Assembly: GCA_900113995.1 (NCBI GenBank) | Contig: FORK01000002.1 | Span: 1 to 64,000, forward strand | Origin: Ruminococcaceae bacterium D5 | GTDB taxonomy: Bacteria; Bacillota; Clostridia; Oscillospirales; Ruminococcaceae | Direction: 5' to 3' | DNA length: 64,000 bases | Part shown: in pieces, positions 16,601 through 24,481 of the stretch | How the letters are laid out: every line of letters begins with the position of its first letter | How positions within the stretch are numbered: position 1 is the first letter of the stretch | Position numbers and translations under genes: made by a program | Notes under the pieces: generated by a model | Seen by the model: the letters and a program-made list of their open reading frames with translations, nothing else | Told to the model about the DNA's origin: nothing | Database searches by the model: none

Positions 16601-16904
16601 GGAAGCGGACCTCGGCGGGCTCTATATCCCTTATACAGACGGGAAAAAAGCGGAGACACTCTACTCGCTGTCCGAAATGGGTCGGTTGAGCCGTCTGGTG
16701 GAAGAGCGGCTGCGGGGAATGGCCGAGGAGCTGCACCGCGGCGAGATCGCGGCCCGGCCGAGCTGCCGCGGAGCCGAATCTCCCTGCGGCTACTGCGACT
16801 ACCGCGGCATCTGCGGCTTTGAGGAGGGCGACCCGGTGCGGGAGCTTGCCGCCCTCGACCGGGATACGGTTTTGAAGGAATTACAGGAGGAGGCGGAGAA
16901 ATGA
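13602..16904 (+). CDS. addB: ATP-dependent nuclease subunit B (AddB)
   Basis: This 1100-residue helicase-nuclease subunit pairs with AddA to resect double-strand breaks for RecA-dependent repair. The N-terminus has a Walker A-like GAAHSGKTALMQQ. The C-terminal nuclease domain has LDYKSG, and four cysteines for the structural [4Fe-4S] cluster: one in YRCPFSYYMNK and three in the CGYCDYRGIC pattern near the end. The start at ATG 13602, behind GGGAGGGG, gives the standard MLHLVCGAAHSGKT N-terminus; upstream in-frame starts lack a ribosome-binding site. Its stop overlaps the addA start (ATGA). Confidence 0.94.
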   Translation: MLHLVCGAAHSGKTALMQQILLDSAQNGRKAMLIVPEQASFSNERMLYSLPGGRSELLKVLSFTRLSELLLRQLGGLGRELIGETASAFLVNVALEELSDTLTVYRRHYRSRGFIGQIAGMIRECQNAGVAPEALASFALAQPEGSLRQKAYELSVIYDTYEAVLHRSYLSPTDLLTLAADRLAADQSGLYAGEEVVIDDFGSFTAPELRLIEALLGRAHRVSVALCCDAPSSREPAFALAADTAARLVTLAKEQCCGVEETLLSGGASAPGLAAFERVVRCERLPEDGRRYREIRARRTADPYEELNFTAAEIARLVREEGLRYREIAVIARDLSRYDVALPAVFERYRIPCFLDLRTDACSSALTQGVLTAAAVAGGLREGDPLQLAASPLTGLSAGELGALENYCYVWSVRGRGWEQPFVNHPDGMVGPLDGAAAQRLAGIEASRRRVMEVVLPLRAAMKEGVPRRFAEGIWKFLQDCGARERLEEFAAPMPPEERRLFLEEQNLLWEQLVGTLDLFAAMPEEITLDAERAYELLELAVGSFEVATVPRTLDEVAVGTADRMRPENPRVVFLLGLVEGEFPSAAVPGGLFSEEERERMARGGLPFIVEGDRSAATERMFCYRAATAATERLYAFYPAADAVGERLAPSELFARAAALSAPWEEEPLWEAQTPASIETALAGCGSPGPGEGLQAAALRSAARRVLGEERCRRLEAAAEKQGHRIGDGTLARRLFGMRMRLSPTRLEQFYRCPFSYYMNKGLGAKARQRAELSPAQAGTLIHRVLEQSVAHFGGEGLSTVPEPELRSEIARQTDGYLVERLGDLSQAPRRLVGGFRRIGDWLYELLRRIGEELSQSRFEPAAFELSIREGGEVEPLVLRTAAGGEILVEGTVDRVDVAEINGRRYLRVLDYKSGRKKFLLDDVYYGLNLQMLVYLFTICKNGREELSGLLPAGALYLPALGGYVSAARDADPEKIAGARLEQYRMNGLLLDDPSVLRAMEADLGGLYIPYTDGKKAETLYSLSEMGRLSRLVEERLRGMAEELHRGEIAARPSCRGAESPCGYCDYRGICGFEEGDPVRELAALDRDTVLKELQEEAEK

Positions 16905-19900
16905 GCGGACAGCCCAAATGGACCAGGGACCAGCAGCGCGCTCTGGATGCGCGGGGGCACACCGTCCTCGTCTCCGCCGCCGCCGGAAGCGGCAAAACGG
17001 CGGTGCTCACCGAGCGTGCGGTGCGCCGGATGCTCGATCCCGCCGACCCGATCTCGGCCGACCGGCTGCTGGTTGTCACCTTTACCCGCGACGCCGCGCG
17101 GGAGATGAAGCAGCGGATGGTCAAAAAGCTTGCCGAGCGGATTGCTGCCGACCCCGCCGATCCGGCGCCCCGGCGCCAGCGGCAGCTTCTCGACCGGGCG
17201 CTGATCGGCACTATCGATTCGCTCTGCCTCGAGCTGCTGCGGCAGAACTGGCAGCAGCTCGGGCTGCCCGCCGCCTTCCGGGTGGGGGATTCGCAGGAGC
17301 TTTCCCAGATGCGGGAGGAGGCGGTGGGCGCGGCGCTCGAGGCCGCCTACGCCGCCGATACCCCGGCCTTCCGCCAGCTGGCGGCGCTGCTTGCCGAGCG
17401 GCGGGGGGATCAGAGCCTGTCGGATACGGTGCTGCGGGTGCTCGACTTTGCCCGCACCCATCCCTTCTATCTCGGCTGGCTCGACAGCAAGCTGAAGCTT
17501 TATGAGGAGTTCCCTGAGCCTGCCTCGAGCGTCTGGGGACAGATTTTGACCGAATATGCCGCCGAATTGGCCGAGCGCCTCTGCGGCATCGGCGACGCCG
17601 CGGTCGGACTGATCGGCAAAGATCCGGAGTTTGAAAATTATCTGCCCGCTTTCTCCGGTGACCGGGAGTTCCTTTCGCGGCTCTCGCGCTCTCTCGCTGC
17701 GCGGGAATGGGACGGCACGCGCAGCCTGCTGCATTCCTATGCCCCGGTGAGGCTCGGCAGGCTGAAAAAGGGGGCTGATCCCGGGACACAGCAGCTCCTC
17801 AAGCGGCAGCGCGAGCGGATCAAGGACGGGATTGCCCGCCTGCGGGACAAAATCTTTTCGGCCGGCCTCGCGGATTTTCGGGAGGATATCGACGACCTGA
17901 CCCCCAAACTGCGCTGCCTCTTCGCGCTGGTGCGGGAAACCGACGGCCTGCTGCAAAACCAGAAGCGGCAGAGCGGCGTGTTTGATTTTTCCGATCTGGA
18001 GCAGTTTGCCGCCGGCCTTCTGATGCAGCCCGAAGGGGAGGGCTTTTCCCGCACGCCTCTGGCGCTTGAGCTGGGGGAGAAATTCGACGAGATCATGGTG
18101 GATGAATACCAGGATGTCAACGCGGTGCAGGATATGATCATCAACGCCCTTTCAGACGGCCGCAACCTCTTCCTCGTCGGGGATGTCAAGCAGAGCATCT
18201 ACCGGTTCCGGCAGGCGCAGCCTGAGATTTTTCTGCGCCGCAGCGAGCGGTACCGCGGCCGTCCCCGCGATCTTCCCGGAGCGCCCGAGCTGATTACTCT
18301 GGGAGGAAATTTCCGCAGCCGGCAGGAGATCACCGGCGCGGTCAACCGTATCTTCGAGCCGCTGATGAGCCGCCGGATCGGCGAACTGGTTTACGATGAG
18401 AACCACCGGCTTGAGGCGATGGCGGACTTTCCGCCGGACGGGGATGCCGGGATGCGGATGCTGCTGCTCGAGACAGGTGGGCTTTCGGCGGACGGGGCGC
18501 TGGCCGCCGAGGCGAAAACAGTGGCCGGAGAAATCCGCGCCCTGCTTGATGGAAACACGATGATCAGCGACGGCGGGACGCTGCGCCCTCTCGTGCCCGG
18601 GGATATCGCGGTGCTGCTGCGCTCCCCGCGCGGCCGGGCCGAGCTGTTCCGGCAGGCGCTTGACGAACAGGGAATCGAGGCATTCACCCGGGCGGAGGGA
18701 GGATTCCTGACCACCCGCGAGATCGCGTCGATGCTCTGCCTTCTGCGGGCGCTGCGCAACCCCACCCTCGACATCGAGCTGATCGGCGCGATGCTCTCGC
18801 CCCTCTTCGGATTTACTGATGACGAAATCGCCGCGATCCGTCTGGTCAGGCGCAAAGTCCCCTTCTTTACCGCCCTCACCGAAGCCGCGGAGCAGGGCGG
18901 GCATCCGGCGGAGTTTCTCGAAACCTTCGAGGCCCTGCGCCGCCGCGCCCTGACGGTGAGCGCCGCACAGCTGATTACCGAAATCTACGCCCGCACCGGC
19001 TTTGATCTGCTCTGCCGGGCGATGCCGGGCGGAAAGCAGCGCTTTGCCAACCTGTCCCGGCTTGCCCAGATCGCTGGAGATTACCACCAGCGGGGCTTCC
19101 GGGGGCTCACCATGTTTCTGCGGGTGATTGACCGGCTCACCGAACGCGGAGAGGAGTTGCCCGCCGCCTATGTGGGAGAAGGGAGCAACGCGGTCACGAT
19201 TACCAGCATCCACAGCTCCAAGGGGCTTGAGTGGCCGGTCGTCTTCCTGGCCGACGCGGGACGCAGGCACAGCTTTTACCGCCACGATCTGAACGCCCCC
19301 ACCATCCTGCATTCGGAGCTGGGCTTCGCCTGCGTCCGCCGCGACGGGGTGCAGAAAAAGCAGTTTGCCACCGTCCCGCTCGAGGCGGTGAGACTTGAGA
19401 GCGAGCGGGCGATGCTGTCAGAGGAGCTGCGGGTGCTCTATGTGGCGATGACCCGGGCCAAGGAACGCCTGATCGTCACCGCCGCACTCAAAAAGGCGGG
19501 CGAGCAGCTCGACGGCTATGACGCCGACGCAAGAAGCGGTCCCCTCTCTCCGGCCGAGGTGCGGGAGGGACACGACTATGCCTCATGGATTCTGATGGCG
19601 CTCGCAAGACAGGGAAGCCTTTCCTCCGCACTGCGGTTTGAAAAGCCCGTGGCAGGGGTGCGTCTTTCGCTCGGCTTCCTCGAAGAGAAGCGGCAGGCCG
19701 GTTCAACGCGGGAGCCGCGGCTTTCGCCCGGCTTTCCCGGAGGGGAGCGGCAGGCCGGTTCGCCGCAGGAGGCGCAGCTTTCTCTTTTTGAAAAGCAGGC
19801 GCCTCCTCCTGCAGAGGCGGATGAGGCGCTGGCGGAGGAACTGGTGCGGCGGGCCGCCTTTTCCTACCCCTGCGGGAAGGCGGCGCAGACTCCGGCAAAG

Positions 19901-20506
19901 CTCGCTGTCTCTGCGCTGACCCATCCGCAGGGCGGAGAAAACCGGTTCTTGGCGGCGCCCGCTTTCCTCGGCCGGGGAACGCCGGGCAGCGAGCGCGGCA
20001 GCGCCGCCCACGCCTTTATGCAGTACTGCGACTACCGGGCGGCTGCCACCGATCCTTCCGCCGAGCTTTCCCGCCTGCGGGAGCAGGGAATCCTCAGCGC
20101 GCGGCAGGCGGATCTGGTTGACCTCCGGCAGATCGAGGCGTTTTTCCAAAGCAGCCTTGCCGAACGGATTTTTTCCGCCGGGCGGGTCCTGCGGGAGTTT
20201 GCCTTTATGGTTCCGGCGGAACGCTGTCCCTCCGCGCGCGGGCTTGCGGCAGGAGAGGGGGAATCCCCCATGCTGCAGGGAATCGCAGACTGCATCTTTT
20301 TTGAGGGGGATTCCGCGGTGCTGATCGACTACAAGACCGACCGCGTGAAGGAGATGAGCGTCCTTGCCGAGCGGTATCGGGGGCAGCTTTCCCTCTATCG
20401 GGAGATGCTGGCGGAGGTGCTTCCCGTCCCGGTGCGGGAATGCCGGATCTGGTCCTTTGCGCTGGGCCGGGAGACGGAGGTAGAATTTACCGGAAAATTT
20501 CATTGA
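16901..20506 (+). CDS. addA: ATP-dependent helicase/nuclease subunit A (AddA)
   Basis: This 1201-residue UvrD/Rep-type helicase carries a RecB-like nuclease domain. Visible motifs are Q/WTRDQQRAL and VSAAAGSGKTAVL (Walker A, near residue 30), VDEYQDVN and GDVKQSIYRFRQAQPEIF in the middle, TSIHSSKGLEWPVVFL, and VLYVAMTRAKERL before the nuclease domain. The nuclease site LIDYKTDRV lies near residue 1145. The four-base overlap with addB ensures equal synthesis of the two subunits. Between the helicase and nuclease domains is a linker with a 57-bp in-frame tandem duplication (19664-19777). Confidence 0.96.
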   Translation: MSGQPKWTRDQQRALDARGHTVLVSAAAGSGKTAVLTERAVRRMLDPADPISADRLLVVTFTRDAAREMKQRMVKKLAERIAADPADPAPRRQRQLLDRALIGTIDSLCLELLRQNWQQLGLPAAFRVGDSQELSQMREEAVGAALEAAYAADTPAFRQLAALLAERRGDQSLSDTVLRVLDFARTHPFYLGWLDSKLKLYEEFPEPASSVWGQILTEYAAELAERLCGIGDAAVGLIGKDPEFENYLPAFSGDREFLSRLSRSLAAREWDGTRSLLHSYAPVRLGRLKKGADPGTQQLLKRQRERIKDGIARLRDKIFSAGLADFREDIDDLTPKLRCLFALVRETDGLLQNQKRQSGVFDFSDLEQFAAGLLMQPEGEGFSRTPLALELGEKFDEIMVDEYQDVNAVQDMIINALSDGRNLFLVGDVKQSIYRFRQAQPEIFLRRSERYRGRPRDLPGAPELITLGGNFRSRQEITGAVNRIFEPLMSRRIGELVYDENHRLEAMADFPPDGDAGMRMLLLETGGLSADGALAAEAKTVAGEIRALLDGNTMISDGGTLRPLVPGDIAVLLRSPRGRAELFRQALDEQGIEAFTRAEGGFLTTREIASMLCLLRALRNPTLDIELIGAMLSPLFGFTDDEIAAIRLVRRKVPFFTALTEAAEQGGHPAEFLETFEALRRRALTVSAAQLITEIYARTGFDLLCRAMPGGKQRFANLSRLAQIAGDYHQRGFRGLTMFLRVIDRLTERGEELPAAYVGEGSNAVTITSIHSSKGLEWPVVFLADAGRRHSFYRHDLNAPTILHSELGFACVRRDGVQKKQFATVPLEAVRLESERAMLSEELRVLYVAMTRAKERLIVTAALKKAGEQLDGYDADARSGPLSPAEVREGHDYASWILMALARQGSLSSALRFEKPVAGVRLSLGFLEEKRQAGSTREPRLSPGFPGGERQAGSPQEAQLSLFEKQAPPPAEADEALAEELVRRAAFSYPCGKAAQTPAKLAVSALTHPQGGENRFLAAPAFLGRGTPGSERGSAAHAFMQYCDYRAAATDPSAELSRLREQGILSARQADLVDLRQIEAFFQSSLAERIFSAGRVLREFAFMVPAERCPSARGLAAGEGESPMLQGIADCIFFEGDSAVLIDYKTDRVKEMSVLAERYRGQLSLYREMLAEVLPVPVRECRIWSFALGRETEVEFTGKFH
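19664..19777 (+). repeat. 57-bp in-frame tandem repeat in the addA linker
   Basis: Two 57-base units (19664-19720 and 19721-19777) each begin CTTTCGC and contain the identical core GAGCGGCAGGCCGGTTC or its one-base variant; the next bases begin a third partial copy. The units encode LSLGFLEEKRQAGSTREPR and LSPGFPGGERQAGSPQEAQ, a Gly/Pro/Gln-rich flexible stretch. Confidence 0.8.
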
Positions 20507-20513
20507 TCTTTCA

Positions 20514-20542
20514 TTCGACAATCTTCGAAAATATGGTATACT
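20514..20542 (+). promoter_or_regulatory. Promoter of the GH25 muramidase gene
   Basis: TTCGAC (20514-20519) and TATACT (20537-20542) are 17 bases apart, directly after the addA stop codon and 60 bases before the muramidase start. Confidence 0.65.
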
Positions 20543-20602
20543 GTGATGGTATAAGCTGGAGAGCCTTATATATTATTTCAGCGAGAAGGAAAAGGAGTAT
20601 CT

Positions 20603-21592
20603 ATGGGAAGCTTTCGCAAAATACTGAGTGTGTTTCTTGCCGCTGCCATGCTGGCGGGCGGCGCGGTATCCTCCTTGGCCGCATCTGATTCGGTGCTGGT
20701 GAGGGAGATTGAGGAGGTTGCCGAGGATTACAATCTCCCGGAGGAATTTCTCGAGGAGATCGAGGACCGGGAACGGCTACCGCTGAGCGAATTCTGGCAG
20801 ACGGTCGCCAACCACAATCTTTCGGTCGAGTTCATGCAGCGCTTCACCGAGGATTATTATGTCTACAAGAAGAACAATGCCTATCATTTTCAGGCGATCA
20901 ACCCCAATATTCCCCACAACAGCTACGACTGGAGCAATCTGGTTCGCCATGAGGACAGCAACGAAGTGCGCTATGTGGTCGATGGCGAGAACCACGGCGT
21001 CAAGGGGATCGACGTCTCCTCCTATCAGGGCGACATCGACTGGCGGCAGGTTCGCAATGACGGAGTCCGCTATGCCTTTATCCGCCTCGGCTACCGCGGC
21101 TATGGCACCGGCGTGATGATGACCGACGAATATTTTGAGAAAAATTATAAGGAGGCGCGGGACGCCGGGGTCAAGGTCGGTGTTTACTTCTATTCGCAGG
21201 CGATCAGCATTGCCGAAGCGAAGGAGGAGGCGGATTATGTGCTCGACGTTCTCGACGGGCGGGAGCTTGACTTTCCGATCGCCTTCGATATCGAGGGCGC
21301 GCCGAATGCCAGTGCGCGTACCGCCGGGATGACCCCCGCGATGACGACGGCCGTGGTCAACGCCTTCTGCAAGCGGGTTGAGGCAGAAGGGTACGATACC
21401 ATCCTTTATACCTACACACGCTACCTTTTCACCAATATGGAGATCGCAAACCTTCAGAATCATAAGCTCTGGATTGCGCAGTATTATAAGGTGCCGTTTT
21501 ATCCCTACCGCTTCCAGATCTGGCAGTACAGCTCAAAGGGCAAGGTAAACGGCATCAACGGAGATGTCGATCTGAACATCATGTTCCAATAG
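20603..21592 (+). CDS. Secreted GH25 family muramidase (lysozyme)
   Basis: The 329-residue protein has a clear signal peptide (FRKILSVFLAAAMLAGGAVSSLAA), so it is exported. After an acidic 100-residue segment of unknown fold, a glycoside hydrolase family 25 domain begins at VKGIDVSSYQGDIDW. It contains FPIAFDIEG with the catalytic Asp-x-Glu pair, an LYTYTRYLF strand, and the final FQIWQYSSKG...GDVDLNIMF with the last conserved aspartate. Such enzymes cleave the beta-1,4 bond between N-acetylmuramic acid and N-acetylglucosamine. With no phage genes nearby, a role in wall turnover or cell separation is more likely than lysis. It is transcribed alone from its own promoter. Confidence 0.92.
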   Translation: MGSFRKILSVFLAAAMLAGGAVSSLAASDSVLVREIEEVAEDYNLPEEFLEEIEDRERLPLSEFWQTVANHNLSVEFMQRFTEDYYVYKKNNAYHFQAINPNIPHNSYDWSNLVRHEDSNEVRYVVDGENHGVKGIDVSSYQGDIDWRQVRNDGVRYAFIRLGYRGYGTGVMMTDEYFEKNYKEARDAGVKVGVYFYSQAISIAEAKEEADYVLDVLDGRELDFPIAFDIEGAPNASARTAGMTPAMTTAVVNAFCKRVEAEGYDTILYTYTRYLFTNMEIANLQNHKLWIAQYYKVPFYPYRFQIWQYSSKGKVNGINGDVDLNIMFQ

Positions 21593-21624
21593 ACCTGTGA
21601 AACGGGGACCTTCGGGTCTGAGCT

Positions 21625-21673
21625 GCACCCCGCTTGTTAGACAGTATGGTATACTGACCAACAAGCGGGGTGC
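21625..21673 (+). other. Long hairpin ahead of a dead IS3-type orfA
   Basis: GCACCCCGCTTGTT (21625-21638) is perfectly complementary to 21660-21673. Inside it CAGTAT (21642-21647) pairs with ATACTG (21651-21656), giving 20 paired bases in two helices separated by a 3-by-3 internal loop. The inner helix contains TATACT, so it could also be read as a -10 box. It may be the end of an insertion sequence that now works as the muramidase terminator. Confidence 0.55.
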
Positions 21674-21679
21674 CTTACT

Positions 21680-21864
21680 ATGCCGAAAAGGCTGCCAAAC
21701 AAGCGGTATACACCAGAATTCAAGAAACAGGTGGTTGAGGCAGTGATACAAGAAGGACCCGGCCATGAAGAAGCAGCCAGGATTTACGAGGCCCAAGGGC
21801 ACGATCGTATTCAAAGCTGAGAACGGATATACCTGGGAGAAGGTCCCATAGGTCTTTCCATTGA
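21680..21864 (+). pseudogene. IS3-family transposase OrfA, truncated remnant
   Basis: ATG at 21680 opens a frame starting MPKRLPNKRYTPEFKKQVVEAVIQEG, the first helix of the IS3-family OrfA helix-turn-helix. It continues through EEAARIYEAQGHDRIQ to a TGA at 21818-21820, where the family has tryptophan; after the stop the same frame reads ERIYLGEGPIGLS. OrfB is absent, so the element cannot transpose. Confidence 0.7.
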
Positions 21865-22141
21865 GCGGCGTGCTTTCCGCCCGGGTGGCGTCCGCTGCAT
21901 AAGCCGGCAGCCGTCTGCGATCTGCCCCGTCCTCCCTTCGGGCGCGCCCCTCGCCGGGCGGATGGTCAAGCAGGAAAGGGGGGAGCGGGAAGACGGGCGG
22001 CCCGCAGACGCCCGTCTTCAGGCGCGGGCTTCTATTTTGGACTGACAGGCTGCGCGCCGGGAGCACCCTTCAGGAAAGGCGGCTTTTAACGGATGTCTGT
22101 AATAAACAGGAAACAAAAAATCAATTTTTGATCCATAACCC
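21865..22141. other. GC-rich gene-free region with terminator-like hairpin
   Basis: An 11-bp perfect stem at 21989-21999 and 22009-22019 is visible, plus smaller GC-rich repeats. No coding frame is supported up to the promoter of the next gene. Confidence 0.5.
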
Positions 22142-22170
22142 TTGTGCCGGCCGTGGATGGGATGTATAAT
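22142..22170 (+). promoter_or_regulatory. Promoter of the ATC-hydrolase-like gene
   Basis: TTGTGC (22142-22147) and TATAAT (22165-22170) are separated by 17 bases. The start codon lies 50 bases downstream. Confidence 0.7.
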
Positions 22171-22220
22171 GGAACCAATCGCAGCGCGGGACGCTGCGGC
22201 AAAGAGAGGAGATGCTTCCG

Positions 22221-22790
22221 ATGGGACAAAAGGGAGAAGACAGAATCCGGGAATACATGGAGAGCCTTCGGCTCGAGGAGCCGGTGAGCCCCGAGGAATT
22301 TCATCAGGCCGTCAAAAGCGCCTATAAAGACCGCAGCGCGCAGGTCTACTTTATTTGGAAAAAGCTCAAGGAGCTTTATCCGGAGGTGGACGCCAACCGA
22401 GTGATTCGTGAAGGCTCGCGGGAATTCGGGCTTTGGCAGGGCAGAAAGATCGCAGAGAAGTACGGCGCCGAAAAGATCGGCCCGACCGAGGCGGTGCTCG
22501 GCCAGACCTCCAAGGGAGGCATCATGGTTTTTGAACAGGAGATTCTTGAGCTCGGGGATGACAGGGCGGTAAAGATGTTCCATGCATGTCCTCATGCCGA
22601 GGTGCTCGCCGAGCTGCGCGAAAGCCCTGAGACGATCCGGATGTTCTGCCGCGACATGCTCGGGCACTGCGACTATGCCATCTGCGAACCGTTCCCGAAT
22701 GTGAGCATCGACTTTCCGACCACCGTTGCGGACGGCGAGGGCAAGGGATGTGCGATGACCATCACCCGCAAAAATCTGCAAGAAAAGTGA
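22221..22790 (+). CDS. L-2-amino-thiazoline-4-carboxylic acid hydrolase-like protein
   Basis: The 189-residue soluble protein resembles the ATC hydrolase family (PF14196-type), some members of which open the thiazoline ring of ATC on the way to cysteine. Features are a helical N-terminal half (AVKSAYKDRSAQVYFIWKKL) and a C-terminal half with conserved cysteines in MFHACPHAEVL, MFCRDMLGHCDYAIC and GKGCAMTI. ATG at 22221 is chosen because GAGAGGAG lies nine bases before it; ATG 22212 would touch that site. It is 16 bases ahead of an NhaC-type antiporter gene and shares its promoter. Substrate and activity are inferred from the family only. Confidence 0.62.
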   Translation: MGQKGEDRIREYMESLRLEEPVSPEEFHQAVKSAYKDRSAQVYFIWKKLKELYPEVDANRVIREGSREFGLWQGRKIAEKYGAEKIGPTEAVLGQTSKGGIMVFEQEILELGDDRAVKMFHACPHAEVLAELRESPETIRMFCRDMLGHCDYAICEPFPNVSIDFPTTVADGEGKGCAMTITRKNLQEK

Positions 22791-22806
22791 GAAGGGAGCG
22801 TTTCCT

Positions 22807-24267
22807 ATGAGCCAAGAGAAGAAAATCCGCGAGAAAAAGAAACCGACCCTGCTGCATGCGGTGATTCCGCTTCTGGGCCTTCTGGTCTGCCTCGGCGGCG
22901 GATATGCCTACCTCAAGCTGCCCACACAGGTCTGCCTGCTGGCAGCCGCCGCTGTGGCGGCCGTCGTGGCGTGGAGTCTCGGCCTGAGCTGGGATGATAT
23001 GGTTGCCGGAATGACCGAGAAGGTCACCGCCTCCTTCGGATCGATCATGGTCATGATCTGCGTCGGCGCGATGATCAGCAGCTGGATGTTTTCAGGCACC
23101 ATCCCGATGATGATCTACTACGGCATCAAGCTGATAGACCCCCGCTTCCTGTTTGTGACCGGATTCCTGGTCTGTGCCATCATCTCGACCTTTACCGGAA
23201 CCTCTTTCGGTTCGGCGGGCACCGCCGGCGTGGCGGTCATGGGCGTGGCGATTGCCACCGGAGCGCCCCTTCCGATTACCGCGGGCGCGGTGATCTCGGG
23301 CGCGGTATTCGGTGACAAACTCTCACCCTTTTCGGATACCACCATGCTGGCTCCGATCGCGGCGGGCTGCGACATTTATGATCATATCAGGCATATGTTC
23401 TATACCACCGGCTGTGCAACGATTCTGTCGCTGATCGTCTACGGCGCTGTGGGCTTCACCCTGCCCGCTTCCTCGATCAGCAGCCCCGAGCTGGTTTCCC
23501 AGATGCTCGGTACACTGGAGTCAATGTTCCATTTTAACCTTCTGCTTCTGCTGCCGCCGGTCATCGTTCTGCTCGGCGCCTTTCTGCGCAAGCCGACCGT
23601 ACCGGTGATGCTCTTCGCGTCGGTGCTGTCCATCATCATGGGCTGCGTTTTCCAGGGCTTCCCGTTTAAGACGGCCGCCGCCGCCTTTTACAGCGGATTC
23701 AACGTCAGCATGGTGCCGGGAGTCGATCCCTCCACTGTGATTCCGCAGATCAACACCCTGCTTAACCGCGGCGGACTCATGGGCATGATGAGTACCATTC
23801 TGCTGATTTTCTGCGCTTTCGCTTTCGGCGGCATCTACAGCAAGTCGGGCTGCATCCAGGTCATCCTGGAGAAGATCGCGGGCTGCATCCGCAGCGTCGG
23901 CAGCCTCATCGCTTCGACCGTCGTTTCGACTATCTTTATGAGCATCGTGACCGGCAGCTCCTATCTTGCAATCCTGGTGCCCGGCGAGATGTTCAGCGAG
24001 CCCTTCGAGCGTTTCGGCCTGCATAAGAAAAATCTTTCCCGCACCCTCGAGGACGCCGGTACCTGCGTGGTACCGCTTGTCCCGTGGGCGGTGGCCGGAA
24101 CCTACATGGCGACCACCCTCGGCGTTCCCACCGTGCAGTACCTGCCCTGGGCGGTGCTCTGCTACGGCAGCTTCCTCTTCGCGCTTCTGTTCGGCTTCAC
24201 CGGCTGGACCATCAAGATGGCGGATGGAACCCCGTTCAACGCCTCCCGGAAGGCCGCGTCGAAATAG
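22807..24267 (+). CDS. NhaC-family Na+/H+ antiporter or related exchanger
   Basis: The 486-residue membrane protein has about 12 hydrophobic helices. NhaC-family signatures are FTGTSFGSAGTAGVAVMG near residue 120 and GDKLSPFSDTTMLAPIAAG followed by DIYDHIRHMFYTT near residues 165-200. Family members exchange sodium for protons, or sodium-coupled malate and lactate in some cases. It is co-transcribed with the ATC-hydrolase-like gene, an unusual partner for a pH-homeostasis antiporter, so an organic substrate is possible. AAGGGAGCG precedes the ATG. A perfect terminator follows the stop. Confidence 0.85.
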   Translation: MSQEKKIREKKKPTLLHAVIPLLGLLVCLGGGYAYLKLPTQVCLLAAAAVAAVVAWSLGLSWDDMVAGMTEKVTASFGSIMVMICVGAMISSWMFSGTIPMMIYYGIKLIDPRFLFVTGFLVCAIISTFTGTSFGSAGTAGVAVMGVAIATGAPLPITAGAVISGAVFGDKLSPFSDTTMLAPIAAGCDIYDHIRHMFYTTGCATILSLIVYGAVGFTLPASSISSPELVSQMLGTLESMFHFNLLLLLPPVIVLLGAFLRKPTVPVMLFASVLSIIMGCVFQGFPFKTAAAAFYSGFNVSMVPGVDPSTVIPQINTLLNRGGLMGMMSTILLIFCAFAFGGIYSKSGCIQVILEKIAGCIRSVGSLIASTVVSTIFMSIVTGSSYLAILVPGEMFSEPFERFGLHKKNLSRTLEDAGTCVVPLVPWAVAGTYMATTLGVPTVQYLPWAVLCYGSFLFALLFGFTGWTIKMADGTPFNASRKAASK

Positions 24268-24279
24268 AGGGGATTCAGT

Positions 24280-24333
24280 AAAAGGGGAGCTTGCGGCAAA
24301 ATGGAAATTTTGCCGCAAGCTCCCCTTTTTATG
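24280..24333 (+). terminator. Strong intrinsic terminator of the hydrolase-antiporter operon
   Basis: Twenty-three bases (24280-24302) pair perfectly with 24307-24329 around a GGAA tetraloop, and the right arm ends in a T-run continuing to TTTTTATG. Confidence 0.93.
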
Positions 24334-24481
24334 CGCTTTTGCCGCACTGAAAACAATGCCGCGGAAGGGGGCTTTCCCTTGCTTTTTTGATGCGCCAAAG
24401 GACAGACGGAATTTTTGTGAAATGTAAACCATTTTTCTCTTTTATTTCTTTGGCGGGAATGTTTTGTTATACTGAAACCGG

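Noticed and set aside
20603-21592. Prophage endolysin
   Set aside because: The GH25 protein has a signal peptide and its own promoter, and no holin, structural or integrase gene lies nearby.
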